Assembly (NCBI GenBank): GCA_003241485.1
Contig: QFQD01000008.1
Location: 1 to 64,000 of the forward strand
Length of the DNA stretch: 64,000 bases
Direction of reading: 5' to 3'
Origin: Ancylobacter novellus
GTDB taxonomy: Bacteria > Pseudomonadota > Alphaproteobacteria > Rhizobiales > Xanthobacteraceae
Shown here: in pieces, positions 8,563-17,796 of the stretch
Position numbering within the stretch: position 1 is the stretch's first letter
How the letters are laid out: every line of letters starts with the position of its first letter
Notes under the pieces: model-generated
The model's input: only the letters and a program-made list of their open reading frames with translations
Databases searched by the model: none
Told to the model about the DNA's origin: nothing
Position numbers and translations under genes: made by a program

Positions 8563-8702
8563 CGTTCCTTCAGGCTTTCGGTTTGCGTCGTGGCGCGCCT
8601 CCAGGGGTGCGGAAAAGGCCACGGACGCGCGGGCTAATACCAGCAAAAGGCTTGCAGGGCAACGCCGGAGCGCCGCTCGCCTGCTTTCGCCGAGGCTACG
8701 AC

Positions 8703-9575
8703 CTAGAACTTGCCGAGCACGCCGGCCTTCACCACGCCGCTGGCATTCGAATCCGCGGGCGTGGTGCGCTCCACCGAAATGAAGCGCTCATAGGAGCCGA
8801 GCGGGGCGCGTAGCTCCAGGCCGGTCGTCACATTGCGCGCATTGTCCATCTCGACGCTGGCGCCGAGCTTCTCTTCCCCGAGGCCGAGAGGGGCCAGAGG
8901 CACGCTGTAGGAACTGCCGACGGCGAGATTGTCGGAGAGGGTGGGCGTGCTGGTACTTGCCGAGGCGCCGATCTTGCCGGTCGAGTAGATCGACAGATTG
9001 TCCTGCTCAAGCCCGACGCGCCCCTTCACCTCACCGGAAGCGCCGCCCTGGCTGGCGTTCAGCGGGCCGGAACTTGGCGCCGAGCCGCTGGCCGTCGTGG
9101 TGATGGCGAGGCTGGCGGGGCCCTGGTTGACCTCCAGGCTGGTGGGAAGGCTGCTCGCCTTCTTCACGACCTTGGGCTTGGGCACGGAAATCAGCTGGTT
9201 GGGCGCCGGCTCTTCCTTGGGCGGCTCCGGCGTGTCGCCACCGAGGCCGAGGGTGAGGATGGTCCAGAGCGAGGGGGCGTGGTCGTCCTGTTCCGGCTCG
9301 GCCGCCGGCGCTTCCGCAACTTCTACGGCGGCTTCGGGCGGAGGGGCGCCCGCATGGGCCTGCGCAGCGTCATAGGCCGAATCGCCTTCAGCCGGAGGCG
9401 AAATGGTGACGGCGATGCCGCTCCACGGATCGGCGGTGGAGCTTGTAGCCGACGTGGCGAGCGTCTGCGCGCCAGCGGGCGCCGCCAGCGTCAGGGCCAG
9501 CAGCGAGGGAGCGGTGAGGCGGAGGGCAAGCGGAAGGCGAGCCGGAAGCGGGCTGCGCGCAACGGAGCGCATCAT
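8703..9575 (-). CDS. Exported protein of unknown function
   Basis: I do not recognise the family. From the ATG at 9575 the 290-aa product has a Sec signal peptide (basic start, leucine/alanine core, cleavage near APAGAQ). Next comes a proline/alanine/glutamate-rich low-complexity linker (about residues 55-140) containing a possible short hydrophobic segment (SLWTILTLGLGG). The C-terminal half is rich in Ser/Gly/Thr with alternating polar and hydrophobic residues and ends VLGKF, which may be a small beta domain at the outer membrane. An upstream in-frame start at 9647 would hide the signal peptide and is less likely. Confidence 0.6.
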   Translation of the reverse strand: MMRSVARSPLPARLPLALRLTAPSLLALTLAAPAGAQTLATSATSSTADPWSGIAVTISPPAEGDSAYDAAQAHAGAPPPEAAVEVAEAPAAEPEQDDHAPSLWTILTLGLGGDTPEPPKEEPAPNQLISVPKPKVVKKASSLPTSLEVNQGPASLAITTTASGSAPSSGPLNASQGGASGEVKGRVGLEQDNLSIYSTGKIGASASTSTPTLSDNLAVGSSYSVPLAPLGLGEEKLGASVEMDNARNVTTGLELRAPLGSYERFISVERTTPADSNASGVVKAGVLGKF

Positions 9576-9722
9576 GACGTCGTCCCGATCAATCAAGCGA
9601 GCGGGAACCGTGGCGTCGAAATGTGGGGCGATCATGGCGCGGTGCACAATGATCGCTGCTTATTATTAGATTTCCGGGACTTAGGTATTTTAGTGCCGGT
9701 CGTGAGGCCGCGCGGAATCCGT

Positions 9723-10676
9723 TCAGTTGAACAGGCTGGACACGCTTTCCTCATGTGCGGTGCGCCCGATCGCCTCAGCCAGAAGGCTGGCAATGGAGAC
9801 CACGCGGATGTTGCGGGCGACCCGTACCGCCTCGGTCGGCTGGATGGAATCGGTGATCACCAGCTCCTTGAGGTTGGAGGCGGTGACGCGCGAGACTGCG
9901 CCGCCGGAAAGCACGCCATGGGTGATGTAGGCGTGCACTTCCGTAGCGCCGCGCGCCAGCAGTGCATCGGCCGCATTCACCAGCGTGCCGCCGGAATCGA
10001 TGATGTCGTCGACGAGAATGCAGCGCTTGCCCTGCACGTCGCCGATCACGTTCATCACCTCGCTCTCGCCCGGCCGCTCGCGGCGCTTGTCGACGATGGC
10101 GAGCTGGGCGTCGATGCGCTTGGCCAGCGCACGCGCACGCACCACGCCGCCAACGTCCGGCGAGACGACCATCAGGTTGGAGAGATCGAAGCGGGACTTG
10201 ATGTCGGCAACCATCACCGGGGCGGAGAACAGGTTGTCGGTGGGAATGTCGAAGAAGCCCTGGATCTGGCCTGCATGCAGGTCGACCGTCAGCACGCGGT
10301 CGGCGCCGGCGTGGGTGATGAGGTTGGAGACCAGCTTGGCGGAGATGGGCGTGCGGCCGGAAGAGCGGCGATCCTGGCGGGCATAGCCGAAATAGGGGAT
10401 GACGGCAGTGATGCGGCGGGCGGAGGAGCGGCGCAGCGCATCGGTGATGATGAGCAGCTCCATCAGGTGATCATTGGTCGGAAAGGAGGTGGACTGCAGG
10501 ACGAACACGTCCTTGCCGCGCACATTCTCCTGGATCTCGACGAAGATCTCCATATCGGCGAAACGCCGAACGACCGCCTTGGTCATGGGAGTGCGGAGAT
10601 AGGCCCCGATCGCCTCCGCCAGCGGCCGGTTCGCATTACCGGCGACGAGTTTGATCGACCCGTTATTGTTCGACAT
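9723..10676 (-). CDS. prs: Ribose-phosphate pyrophosphokinase
   Basis: Makes PRPP from ribose 5-phosphate and ATP for purine, pyrimidine, histidine and tryptophan synthesis. The 317-aa product from ATG 10676 has the ATP-binding flexible loop RQDRRSSGRTPISAKLVSNL, VDLHAGQIQGFFDIP, the class I pyrophosphate loop VVSPDVGGVVRARALA, and the PRPP-binding signature CILVDDIIDSGGTLVNAA. An upstream in-frame start at 10703 is not supported by family length. Confidence 0.97.
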   Translation of the reverse strand: MSNNNGSIKLVAGNANRPLAEAIGAYLRTPMTKAVVRRFADMEIFVEIQENVRGKDVFVLQSTSFPTNDHLMELLIITDALRRSSARRITAVIPYFGYARQDRRSSGRTPISAKLVSNLITHAGADRVLTVDLHAGQIQGFFDIPTDNLFSAPVMVADIKSRFDLSNLMVVSPDVGGVVRARALAKRIDAQLAIVDKRRERPGESEVMNVIGDVQGKRCILVDDIIDSGGTLVNAADALLARGATEVHAYITHGVLSGGAVSRVTASNLKELVITDSIQPTEAVRVARNIRVVSIASLLAEAIGRTAHEESVSSLFN

Positions 10677-10820
10677 TTCCGGCGCGCTCCAAGCCGTACT
10701 CACATCCGCAAGGCCGTCTTATGGCCGTCGCGCAGCCCTGATAGGCGGGCCGGCCCGTGCTGTAAAGCAGAGTCAAGGCCGGCGTGACGGCTTGTCCCGC
10801 GCGACGTAGCGTCATGTCGC

Positions 10821-11486
10821 TCAAGGATGCGCGGCGAAAGTGAGGGCCGTGCCGGGTGCCGCCACGTCGGTATCGGCCACGGCGGCGCCCGGTTCGTCCG
10901 GCTCGGCGGCGGCGACAGCGGAGGTGTCGCCCGGCTGCACCGGCGGCGCGGCTTCGATCTCCTCCGGGCCCGCCGGGGTGGCCGGGCGCGAGGGGACCGG
11001 ACCGGCGGCGAGGCGGGTGGAAATTTCGTCGAGGCTCTTGGCGGCGATGCGGCTCACCGTCTCGTCGTCGAGCTTGTTCCAGACATCCTTGCCGGCGCCG
11101 ACCTTCTCGGTTCCGGCGACGCGCAGCACACGCTCGCGGTCGGCATCGAACACGTCCCACACCCAGTCGACTTCGCCCTGGCCGTTCTGCACGGCGGCGG
11201 CGAAATAGCCGCGTACGCGATAGGGGGCGTCCTTGCTCTGGCGGGAGACGACGGCGACCTGCTGGGTCTTGGCCTCGGTGGCAAGGCTCGCGACCAGCTT
11301 GTCGAACACCGGCTGCGGCGGTCCGTCGATGGATTCGAAGGCGATGGCCTTGCTGCCGGAGATGGCGCCGGAAGCAACCGGCTTGCCGGTGCCGTTGGTC
11401 TGGCAAGCCCCAAGGGCAAGAGCGGCGAGAAGCGCCGCGGTCGTCGGCAGGCGCCGGCCAAGCTGCCGGCGGAGTCGAGCGATCAT
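10821..11486 (-). CDS. Lipoprotein of unknown function
   Basis: A 221-aa protein from ATG 11486 with a lipobox at LALGAC; the modified Cys would be about residue 28. The middle portion (KAIAFESIDGPPQPVFDKLVAS and RVRGYFAA, with WVWDVFDADRERVLRVAGTE) looks like a compact domain that occurs in Hyphomicrobiales lipoproteins, and the last 60 residues are Pro/Ala/Glu-rich. Function unknown. It lies between the M24-fold gene and prs on the same strand. Confidence 0.65.
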   Translation of the reverse strand: MIARLRRQLGRRLPTTAALLAALALGACQTNGTGKPVASGAISGSKAIAFESIDGPPQPVFDKLVASLATEAKTQQVAVVSRQSKDAPYRVRGYFAAAVQNGQGEVDWVWDVFDADRERVLRVAGTEKVGAGKDVWNKLDDETVSRIAAKSLDEISTRLAAGPVPSRPATPAGPEEIEAAPPVQPGDTSAVAAAEPDEPGAAVADTDVAAPGTALTFAAHP

Positions 11487-11574
11487 GAACCCATCCCCTG
11501 AGAGCCGATCGCGGTGCGTATCCCTCGGTGAGGAGAGTCGCGGCCGTCGTCGGCGGTCAGGCAAATGGTTAAAG

Positions 11575-12726
11575 CTAATTAACGATTAGGTCCAGAGGGG
11601 CGTCGGTGAGGCACTCATTACCGTTAATGCCGACGAGGAAGGTGCGGCCGAGGCACATGGCCGTCCCGCTGTCGCTGTCCATCAGGATCATGTGGGCGAA
11701 CATGACCATGCCGGCCTCCAGCACCCATTGATTGCCGGCGTAGAACATCGGCGGGTCCATCCAGGAGGGCGTGAATTTCGCGCCCAGCGAATAGCCGCAG
11801 GCGGCAAGACGGTGCTTCTCCAGCCCGTGACCGTCCATGACATGGGCATGGGCGGCGAAGACATCGCCCGCCGTCTTGCCGGGCACGATGGCGTGGGCGC
11901 AGGCCTCCAGCGCCTGTTTCGCGGCGGCGAACAGCTCCAGATGCCGGTCCCGCGGCGGGCCGACGATGACGGTTTCCATCATCGCCGCATGGTAATGGCG
12001 GTAGGCGCCGGCCCATTCCAGCGTGATCTGGTCCTCGGACTCCAGCTTGCGGCGACCGGCCTTGTAGCGGCACAGCAGCGCGTCGGCGCCCGAGCCGATG
12101 ATGAACTCGTTGGCGGGGTAGTCGCCGCCACCTTCAAAGATGGCACCCTGCATCGCGGCGAGTACGCTGCCCTCGTCCACGCCGGGCGCGATGGTCGCGA
12201 TCGCCGCGTCGCGCGCGGCCAGCGCCAGCTTTGCCGCCTGCCGGACATAGATGATCTCGGCCGGCGACTTCACCGCGCGCAGATGGTCGACGAGGCGCGA
12301 GGCGTCCTCCAGCGTGGCGAAGCCGTCAAAGGCGGCATCGAGCTTCTTGCCATTGGCGGCGGTGAGGCCGTAGCTCTCATACTCCACGCCAATGCAGCCT
12401 CCGGCGCCGCCGAGGCTCGCCACCATGTCGCGCAACTGCTGCTGCGGGGAGGCGTCGGCGCGGTCGGTCCAGATGCGCACATCGTCGAGCAGAGAGGTGT
12501 GCTGCGCTTGCCGCAGATCCGCCGAGCGCGTGAGCAGCGCCAGGCGCCCATCCGCCCCCAGCCAGAGCGACTGGAAGAAGCAGAAGCCGAACGTATCGTA
12601 GCCGGTCAGCCAGTACATGGATTCCTGCTGGAACATCAGCAGGCCGTCGAGCTTGCGCGCGGCCATCTCGGCCAGCAGGCGCTCCTTGCGGCGGGCAAAT
12701 TCCGGGGCGGTGAAGTGCAGGGCCAT
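11575..12726 (-). CDS. M24-fold (pita-bread) hydrolase, DoeA/creatinase-like, without metal ligands
   Basis: A 383-aa protein with an N-terminal creatinase domain (RKERLLAEMAARKLDGLLMF) and a C-terminal pita-bread domain. The usual five M24 metal ligands appear replaced: the first Asp by Glu in LEWAGAYRHYHAAMMETV and the second by Ala, the GHxxG histidine by Tyr in GYSLGAKF, and the two late Glu by His (FAHM) and Gly (MCLGRTFLV). That pattern resembles ectoine hydrolase (DoeA) and creatinase, which act without metal, rather than Xaa-Pro aminopeptidase. No ectoine genes adjoin it, so the substrate is unknown. Confidence 0.75.
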   Translation of the reverse strand: MALHFTAPEFARRKERLLAEMAARKLDGLLMFQQESMYWLTGYDTFGFCFFQSLWLGADGRLALLTRSADLRQAQHTSLLDDVRIWTDRADASPQQQLRDMVASLGGAGGCIGVEYESYGLTAANGKKLDAAFDGFATLEDASRLVDHLRAVKSPAEIIYVRQAAKLALAARDAAIATIAPGVDEGSVLAAMQGAIFEGGGDYPANEFIIGSGADALLCRYKAGRRKLESEDQITLEWAGAYRHYHAAMMETVIVGPPRDRHLELFAAAKQALEACAHAIVPGKTAGDVFAAHAHVMDGHGLEKHRLAACGYSLGAKFTPSWMDPPMFYAGNQWVLEAGMVMFAHMILMDSDSGTAMCLGRTFLVGINGNECLTDAPLDLIVN

Positions 12727-12737
12727 GGGAGGAGCCG

Positions 12738-13499
12738 TCAGACCAGGGTGATGGCGGCAACGAGCCGACCGTAATCGGGCTCGTTGCGGTGGGTGGCGCG
12801 ACGATAGCTGTAAAAGCGGGTTTCGTCCGAATAGGTGTCCAGCCCGAGATCGTCGATGGTGCCGACGCCGAGCCCCGCCAGCCGCGCGGCAATGTAGCCC
12901 GGCAGGTCGAACCGCGCATGATGGGCGCGCTCGGAGGCGGTGAGGAAGCGCTCATTGGCGGCGTCGAGGGCGGTCAGCTTCTCGATGAAATCGGGGCCCA
13001 CCTCGTAGCTCTGCTGGCGGATCAGCGGGCCTATGGCGGCGACGATGCGCTCGCGCCGGGCACCGAGTTCCTCCATCCGCGCAAGGGTGGAATCCAGCAC
13101 GCCGCCGACCGCGCCCTTCCAGCCGGCATGGGCGGCGCCGACGACGCGCGCCTCGGGGTCGGCGAACAGCACCGGCCCGCAATCGGCGATGGAGACGGCG
13201 GCCGCGATGCCGGGCGTCGCGGTGGCGACCGCGTCAGCCTTGGGCCGCTCGTCCCATGGGGTGTCGACCACGACGCAGTCGGGCGAGTGGATCTGCCAGG
13301 CGGTGAGCAGGTGCCCGGCTGGCACGCCGAGCGAGGCGGCCATGCGGGCGCGGTTCTCCGCCACGCGGTCCTGATCGTCGCGCGAGCCCGTGCCGCCGTT
13401 CAGCCCGGCATAAATGCCCTCGGAGACTCCCCCCTCGCGCGTGAAGAAGGCGTGGCGAATGCCCGGCAGTGCCCTGAGCGCGTTGGATTCGACCTTCAT
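12738..13499 (-). CDS. pgeF: Peptidoglycan editing factor PgeF (YfiH/DUF152)
   Basis: A 253-aa cytoplasmic protein of the Cu/Zn 'laccase-domain' family. In E. coli the homologue removes misincorporated L-Ser from UDP-MurNAc; related proteins act as purine nucleosidases. Family elements are GIRHAFFTREGGVSEGIYAGLNGG, the metal-binding HAGWKGAVGGVLD, and FDLPGYIAARLAGLGVGTID followed by FYSYRRA near the end. Its start codon overlaps the stop of the methyltransferase gene (ATGA), so the two are translationally coupled. Confidence 0.93.
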   Translation of the reverse strand: MKVESNALRALPGIRHAFFTREGGVSEGIYAGLNGGTGSRDDQDRVAENRARMAASLGVPAGHLLTAWQIHSPDCVVVDTPWDERPKADAVATATPGIAAAVSIADCGPVLFADPEARVVGAAHAGWKGAVGGVLDSTLARMEELGARRERIVAAIGPLIRQQSYEVGPDFIEKLTALDAANERFLTASERAHHARFDLPGYIAARLAGLGVGTIDDLGLDTYSDETRFYSYRRATHRNEPDYGRLVAAITLV

Positions 13500-14605
13500 G
13501 CGGGATCTTCCCTGTATTCCTCGTCGGGTGCGAATCCGGCGACGAGATCAAGCGCAGGATGCACCAGAGCGAGCGTCTTGAAGAGAGTGCCCATCTCGTT
13601 CGCGCCCGTGCCGGCGAGACGCGAGCGCGCGGCCTCGATTGCGGCGCGGGTGGGCGCATCAGCATCGCGCTTCAGCCGCTCGGCCCGCGCGTCGAGGCCC
13701 AGCCGCTCCAGCAGCGCGCCCTGACCGATGGGGCCGAAGGCGCGCGCACCGGCAGCGGTCGCGGCGCGGGCGAGCGCGGCGAAGTCGACATGGGCAGTCA
13801 CGTCCGCCGCGCCGGGATGGGCGAGCACATCATCATAGGCATGGGCGCGCAGGGCCTGCAGCGTGTCGCCGAAGCCGCTGGCATGACCATAGTCGATCAC
13901 CAGCGCCGCGCCGCCGGTCGTGGCGAGGCGGGCGCCGAGTTTTTCCGCGACGGTGAGGCTGGTGGGGCTGATTTCGAGGATCGCGCCGAGCGGGGCGTCC
14001 CGCAGCCTGTCGTTCGCCCGCTTGTCCAGCCGCGCGCCGGGGCGCAGGCCGAAAGCGAGCGCGCCGTCCTCGCCAAGGCCGACCATGCGCTCGGCGATGC
14101 CGTCGGGCGTGCGCACGAACTGCCGGATCGGCAGCGCGTCGAAGAATTCGTTGGCGAGCAGGATGAGCGGGCCGGCGGGCACGGCGTCGAGCGAGGCGGC
14201 CCAGTCGATCCGGTAAGCCGCCAGTGTCGCGGCCTGCTTTTCGCGCAGGCGCGGGGAGGCTTCCACCAGCACGACCCGCGCGGCGTCGAGAAAGCCGGGC
14301 ACGATGCGCGCGGCGCGCAGGGCGTCCGCCATCATGGTGCCGCGTCCGGGGCCGAGTTCGGCGAGGATGAAGGGCGAGGGCCGGCCCAGCCGCATCCAGC
14401 TGTCGGCCGCCCACAGGCCGATCAACTCGCCGAACATCTGGCTGATTTCCGGCGCGGTGACGAAATCGCCCCCCGTGCCGAAGGGTTCGCGCGTCGTGTA
14501 ATAGCCGTGCCTTGGGTGGAACAGGCACAGCTCCATATAGTCGGCGACGGTGATCGGCCCGCCCTGCGCGATGAGGGCGGAAATCTCCTCGCGCAGCGCG
14601 CTCAT
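13496..14605 (-). CDS. midA: MidA/NDUFAF7-family SAM-dependent methyltransferase
   Basis: A 369-aa class I methyltransferase of the MidA family. The mitochondrial homologue NDUFAF7 dimethylates an arginine of complex I; the bacterial substrate is unproven. Visible are the signature GGDFVTAPEISQMFGELIGLW, the SAM motif LAELGPGRGTMMADALR, LLANEFFDALPIRQF and LVIDYGHASGFGDTLQ. It overlaps lgt upstream and pgeF downstream by 4 bp each, the usual alphaproteobacterial lgt-midA-pgeF operon. Confidence 0.92.
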   Translation of the reverse strand: MSALREEISALIAQGGPITVADYMELCLFHPRHGYYTTREPFGTGGDFVTAPEISQMFGELIGLWAADSWMRLGRPSPFILAELGPGRGTMMADALRAARIVPGFLDAARVVLVEASPRLREKQAATLAAYRIDWAASLDAVPAGPLILLANEFFDALPIRQFVRTPDGIAERMVGLGEDGALAFGLRPGARLDKRANDRLRDAPLGAILEISPTSLTVAEKLGARLATTGGAALVIDYGHASGFGDTLQALRAHAYDDVLAHPGAADVTAHVDFAALARAATAAGARAFGPIGQGALLERLGLDARAERLKRDADAPTRAAIEAARSRLAGTGANEMGTLFKTLALVHPALDLVAGFAPDEEYREDPA

Positions 14606-15453
14606 GCCGCGATGCCGGCGTTCAGCGGCGGGCGGTGGCGGGCGCGCAGGATGAGCCAGACGCCGACCGCCAGCATGGGCAGGGACAGCACCATGCCCAT
14701 GGTGACGAAGCCGCCGGCGAGATAGCCGAGCTGCGGGTCCGGCTCGCGGAAGAATTCAACGAAGATGCGGGCGCAGCCATAAAGGAACACGAAAGTGCCG
14801 GCGATCAGGCCCGGCCGCCGCAGCGCGCCGGCACGAATGGCCAGCATGAGGACGGTGAAAATGAACAGCCCTTCCAGTCCGGCCTCATAGAGCTGGCTGG
14901 GATGGCGCGCCAGCGGGCCGCCATGGGGAAACACCATGGCCCATGGCACGTCGGAGGGGCGGCCCCACAGCTCGCCATTGATGAAATTGGCGAGGCGGCC
15001 GAGGAAAAGCCCGACCGGCACGACCGTGGCGGCGATGTCGAGCATCGAGACAAAGGACAGGCCCCGCCGGCGCGAGAACAGGTACATGGCGAGGATGGAG
15101 CCGAGGAAGCCGCCATGGAACGCCATGCCGCCATGCCAGACCGTGAGCGCTTCCAGCGGATGAGCGGCGTAATAGGGCAGGTTATAGAACAGCACATAGC
15201 CGATGCGCCCGCCGAGAATGACGCCGAAGGCGATCCACACCACCGCGTCGTCGAACTCCTCCGGCGCGATCGGCGCCTTGCCGCCCCACAGCTTCGGGCT
15301 GGAGCACAGCCGCTTGGCAAGCCACCAGCCGATCAGCAGGCCCGCCACATAGGCAAGCGCATACCAGCGGATCGCGAACGGTCCCAATTCGATCAGGATC
15401 GGATCGATCTGTGGGAAGGGCAGGGCGAAAAGCGGCGGGGCGAGCATCGGCAT
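14602..15453 (-). CDS. lgt: Prolipoprotein diacylglyceryl transferase
   Basis: Transfers diacylglycerol from phosphatidylglycerol to the lipobox cysteine of prolipoproteins at the inner membrane. The 283-aa protein has about seven TM segments and the family signature LGRLANFINGELWGRPSDVPWAM. It also has the essential HGG-M-FHGGFLG stretch in the third segment and FGVILGGRIGYVLFYN. It is first in lgt-midA-pgeF; the start has only a short AT-poor gap upstream. Confidence 0.97.
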   Translation of the reverse strand: MPMLAPPLFALPFPQIDPILIELGPFAIRWYALAYVAGLLIGWWLAKRLCSSPKLWGGKAPIAPEEFDDAVVWIAFGVILGGRIGYVLFYNLPYYAAHPLEALTVWHGGMAFHGGFLGSILAMYLFSRRRGLSFVSMLDIAATVVPVGLFLGRLANFINGELWGRPSDVPWAMVFPHGGPLARHPSQLYEAGLEGLFIFTVLMLAIRAGALRRPGLIAGTFVFLYGCARIFVEFFREPDPQLGYLAGGFVTMGMVLSLPMLAVGVWLILRARHRPPLNAGIAA

Positions 15454-15734
15454 GGGGGAGCGGACAGACTTTTATGGGGACATGATGGGCATGACGGCGC
15501 GCCGGAGAGGGCGCGCCCTGGCACGGCGCTGCTCTTGCCTGCGGGGCGTGACAGGATCAAGGCAGGCCAGTCCTAGCGCGACATGGTGTACCGACCGTTA
15601 CCGCCGCTGCGGCGGCCCTCGCGCGTGGGGATGCCCACATGCGCGCGGCAACCTGCCCTTGCGCAGTGCAGCACGCCGCCCCATTCTCCCCTCAAAGGCG
15701 CGTTACCATGCGCGCCTAGCCGGGAGTGAAGGAC

Positions 15735-16001
15735 ATGACCCAGACCACCAGCCGCATCTTCGACGATTTCGCCCGGCTGATGAACGACGCGGCCGGCGTG
15801 GCCAGCGGCGTGCGTCGCGAGGCGGAAACCGTGATGCGGGCGCAGGCCGAGCGCATTCTGCGCGAGCTCGACGTGGTCACGCGTGAAGAGTTCGAGACGG
15901 TGAAAGAGCTCGCCGCTGCGGCGCGTGAGGAAAACGAGCGGCTGGAAGCGCGCATTGCGGCGCTCGAAGCCAAGCTCAGCCCGCCGGATTCGCTCGGCTG
16001 A
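15735..16001 (+). CDS. ubiK: UbiK-family accessory factor (BMFP/DUF526)
   Basis: An 88-aa coiled-coil protein homologous to UbiK, which assists aerobic ubiquinone synthesis with UbiJ and can promote membrane fusion. The C-terminal half (EEFETVKELAAAAREENERLEARIAALEAKL) is a clear trimeric coiled coil, and the N-terminal half is amphipathic. I use the ATG at 15735 (GGGAG upstream) in preference to the GTG at 15726. It is divergent from lgt and upstream of ybjN. Confidence 0.85.
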   Translation: MTQTTSRIFDDFARLMNDAAGVASGVRREAETVMRAQAERILRELDVVTREEFETVKELAAAAREENERLEARIAALEAKLSPPDSLG

Positions 16002-16242
16002 CCCCGACCCCTTTGTGGACGCGGTCCCGCAGGCCGATATCCGGGCTTGCGGCGGCGCACCGAATCTCAACACCATGGCGCAAGGCCCCGCTCCGGGGGC
16101 CGGGGCCAACCTTCGCAGCGGGGGACGACTCCAGCGCGATAATGTCGATGGCGGCACTTCGTCCCTCCGGGCGGGATTGCCGGATTGGCCTTCAGCGCTG
16201 GATGCAACCCACTGCGTTCGTGACATCCTCGCGAGGTCGTGC

Positions 16243-16740
16243 ATGACCTATACCGATTTCGAAGCCGACACCCGCCTCAATCCGCTGGATCTGATCGAGC
16301 GTATCGCTGCGCTCAACGAGTGGTCGTTCGAGCGTTCGGCCGAGGACGAGATCACCATCTCCGTCGATGGCCGCTGGACCGACTGCCATGTCTCCTTCCA
16401 GTGGATGGACGAGGTGGAGGCGCTGCATGTCGCCTGCGCCTTCGACCTGAAGGTGCCGGAGAAGCGCAAGACCGAGGTGCTGCGCCTGCTCTCGCTGATC
16501 AACGAGCAGATGTGGATCGGCCATTTCGACCTCTGGTCGAAGGAGGGCGTGATCATGTTCCGCCATGCGCTCCTGCTGGCCGGCGCCGAGGCGACCGACC
16601 GCCAGTGCGAGGTGATGATGGAATGCGCCATCGAGGCGGTGGAGCGCTATTTTCCGGCGTTCCAGTTCGTCGTCTGGGCCGGCAAGTCGGCGCGCGAGGC
16701 GATGGACGCCACGCTGTTCGAGACTGTCGGCGAGGCGTAA
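16243..16740 (+). CDS. YbjN domain-containing protein
   Basis: A 165-aa protein of the YbjN family (a secretion-chaperone-like fold), a putative regulator seen beside proC in many Hyphomicrobiales. It starts MTYTDFEADTRLNPLDLIE. Family features are WSFERSAEDEITISVDGRW, LLSLINEQMWIGHFDLWSKEGVIMFRHALLL, and a C-terminal helix through ERYFPAFQFVVWAGKSA. The frame is open far upstream, but that part has no homology character. Function is not established. Confidence 0.88.
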   Translation: MTYTDFEADTRLNPLDLIERIAALNEWSFERSAEDEITISVDGRWTDCHVSFQWMDEVEALHVACAFDLKVPEKRKTEVLRLLSLINEQMWIGHFDLWSKEGVIMFRHALLLAGAEATDRQCEVMMECAIEAVERYFPAFQFVVWAGKSAREAMDATLFETVGEA

Positions 16741-16770
16741 GTCCGGCAGCGCCGTCACCGAAATGGTGGA

Positions 16771-16791
16771 TGCCCGGTTCCCGGCCGGGCA
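16771..16791. repeat. REP-like intergenic palindrome
   Basis: TGCCCGG (16771-16777) and CCGGGCA (16785-16791) in the context GTGGATGCCCGG…CCGGGCACAC. This resembles the short GGATGCCCGG-type palindromes dispersed in rhizobial intergenic regions. It lies between ybjN and proC. Only one copy was seen in this window. Confidence 0.4.
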
Positions 16792-16860
16792 CACAGCCGG
16801 CAAAGGCGCTATGCTGGCCGCCGGGTCCCCGCGTGGGGCGTTGAGGTCAAGAGTTTCGTG

Positions 16861-17685
16861 ATGGCTACACTTTCCGACATTCCCGGTCGCGTGATGCTCG
16901 TTGGCGCCGGCAAGATGGGCGGCGCGATGCTGGAGGGCTGGATCAGCCTCGGGCTGGATCCGGCGCAGGTCGCGGTGATCGATCCCGCTCCGCCGCCGGA
17001 AGTGGCGGAACTGCTGGAGCGTCGCGGCGTCGCGCTCAACCCGCTGAATGGCGGGCCTCCGGCGGTGCTGCTGCTGGCGGTGAAGCCGCAGGTCGCGCCC
17101 GAGGTGCTGGCCAAGGTGGCGCCGCTCGCCGGCCCGCACACGCTGGTCGTGTCGGTGATGGCGGGGCGCACGCTCGCCTTCATCGAAGCGGCCTTCGCGC
17201 CGGGCACCGCGGTGGTGCGCTCCATTCCCAATACGCCGGCCGCCATCGGGCGCGGCGTGACCGTCGCCGTGCCGAACGCGGCGGTGACGCCCGACCAGCT
17301 GAACATTGCCGACGGCCTGCTGCGCGCCATTGGCGGCGTTGAATGGGTCGAGGACGAAGACCTGATCGACGTGGCGACCGCCGTCTCCGGCTCCGGCCCC
17401 GCCTATGTGTTCCTTCTGGCGGAAGCGCTGGCGCAGGCGGGCGCCAAGGCGGGACTTCCCGCCGACCTCGCCGACCGGCTGGCGCGGCAGACCGTTTCCG
17501 GCGCCGGCGAACTCATCGCCCGTTCGGGCATCGATCCCGCGCAGCTGCGCAAGAACGTGACGTCGCCGAACGGCACCACGGCCGCGGCGCTTTCCGTGCT
17601 CATGGACGAGACGCGCGGCTTCGGTCCACTGCTGGTCGAGGCGGTGATGGCGGCGGCGCGGCGCTCGCGCGAACTGGCGGGCTGA
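16861..17685 (+). CDS. proC: Pyrroline-5-carboxylate reductase
   Basis: Last step of proline synthesis: NAD(P)H-dependent reduction of P5C. The 274-aa protein has the Rossmann motif VMLVGAGKMGGAMLEGW, the substrate-contact region RSIPNTPAAIGRGVTV, and the C-terminal family signature TAVSGSGPAYVFLLAEAL…LRKNVTSPNGTTAAAL. A GTG codon immediately upstream (16858) is better spaced from GAGG and could be the real start, adding one residue. It is preceded by ybjN. Confidence 0.95.
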   Translation: MATLSDIPGRVMLVGAGKMGGAMLEGWISLGLDPAQVAVIDPAPPPEVAELLERRGVALNPLNGGPPAVLLLAVKPQVAPEVLAKVAPLAGPHTLVVSVMAGRTLAFIEAAFAPGTAVVRSIPNTPAAIGRGVTVAVPNAAVTPDQLNIADGLLRAIGGVEWVEDEDLIDVATAVSGSGPAYVFLLAEALAQAGAKAGLPADLADRLARQTVSGAGELIARSGIDPAQLRKNVTSPNGTTAAALSVLMDETRGFGPLLVEAVMAAARRSRELAG

Positions 17686-17796
17686 GCAGGGCCCGGTTGC
17701 GCGGGGTCAATGACGGCATGCGCGCGCCGTGCCCTTCTCCTTTCGGCTCGCGAGTCCTAGATTAAGGGCAGGCGACGTTCAGGACAGGAGGTCTTC

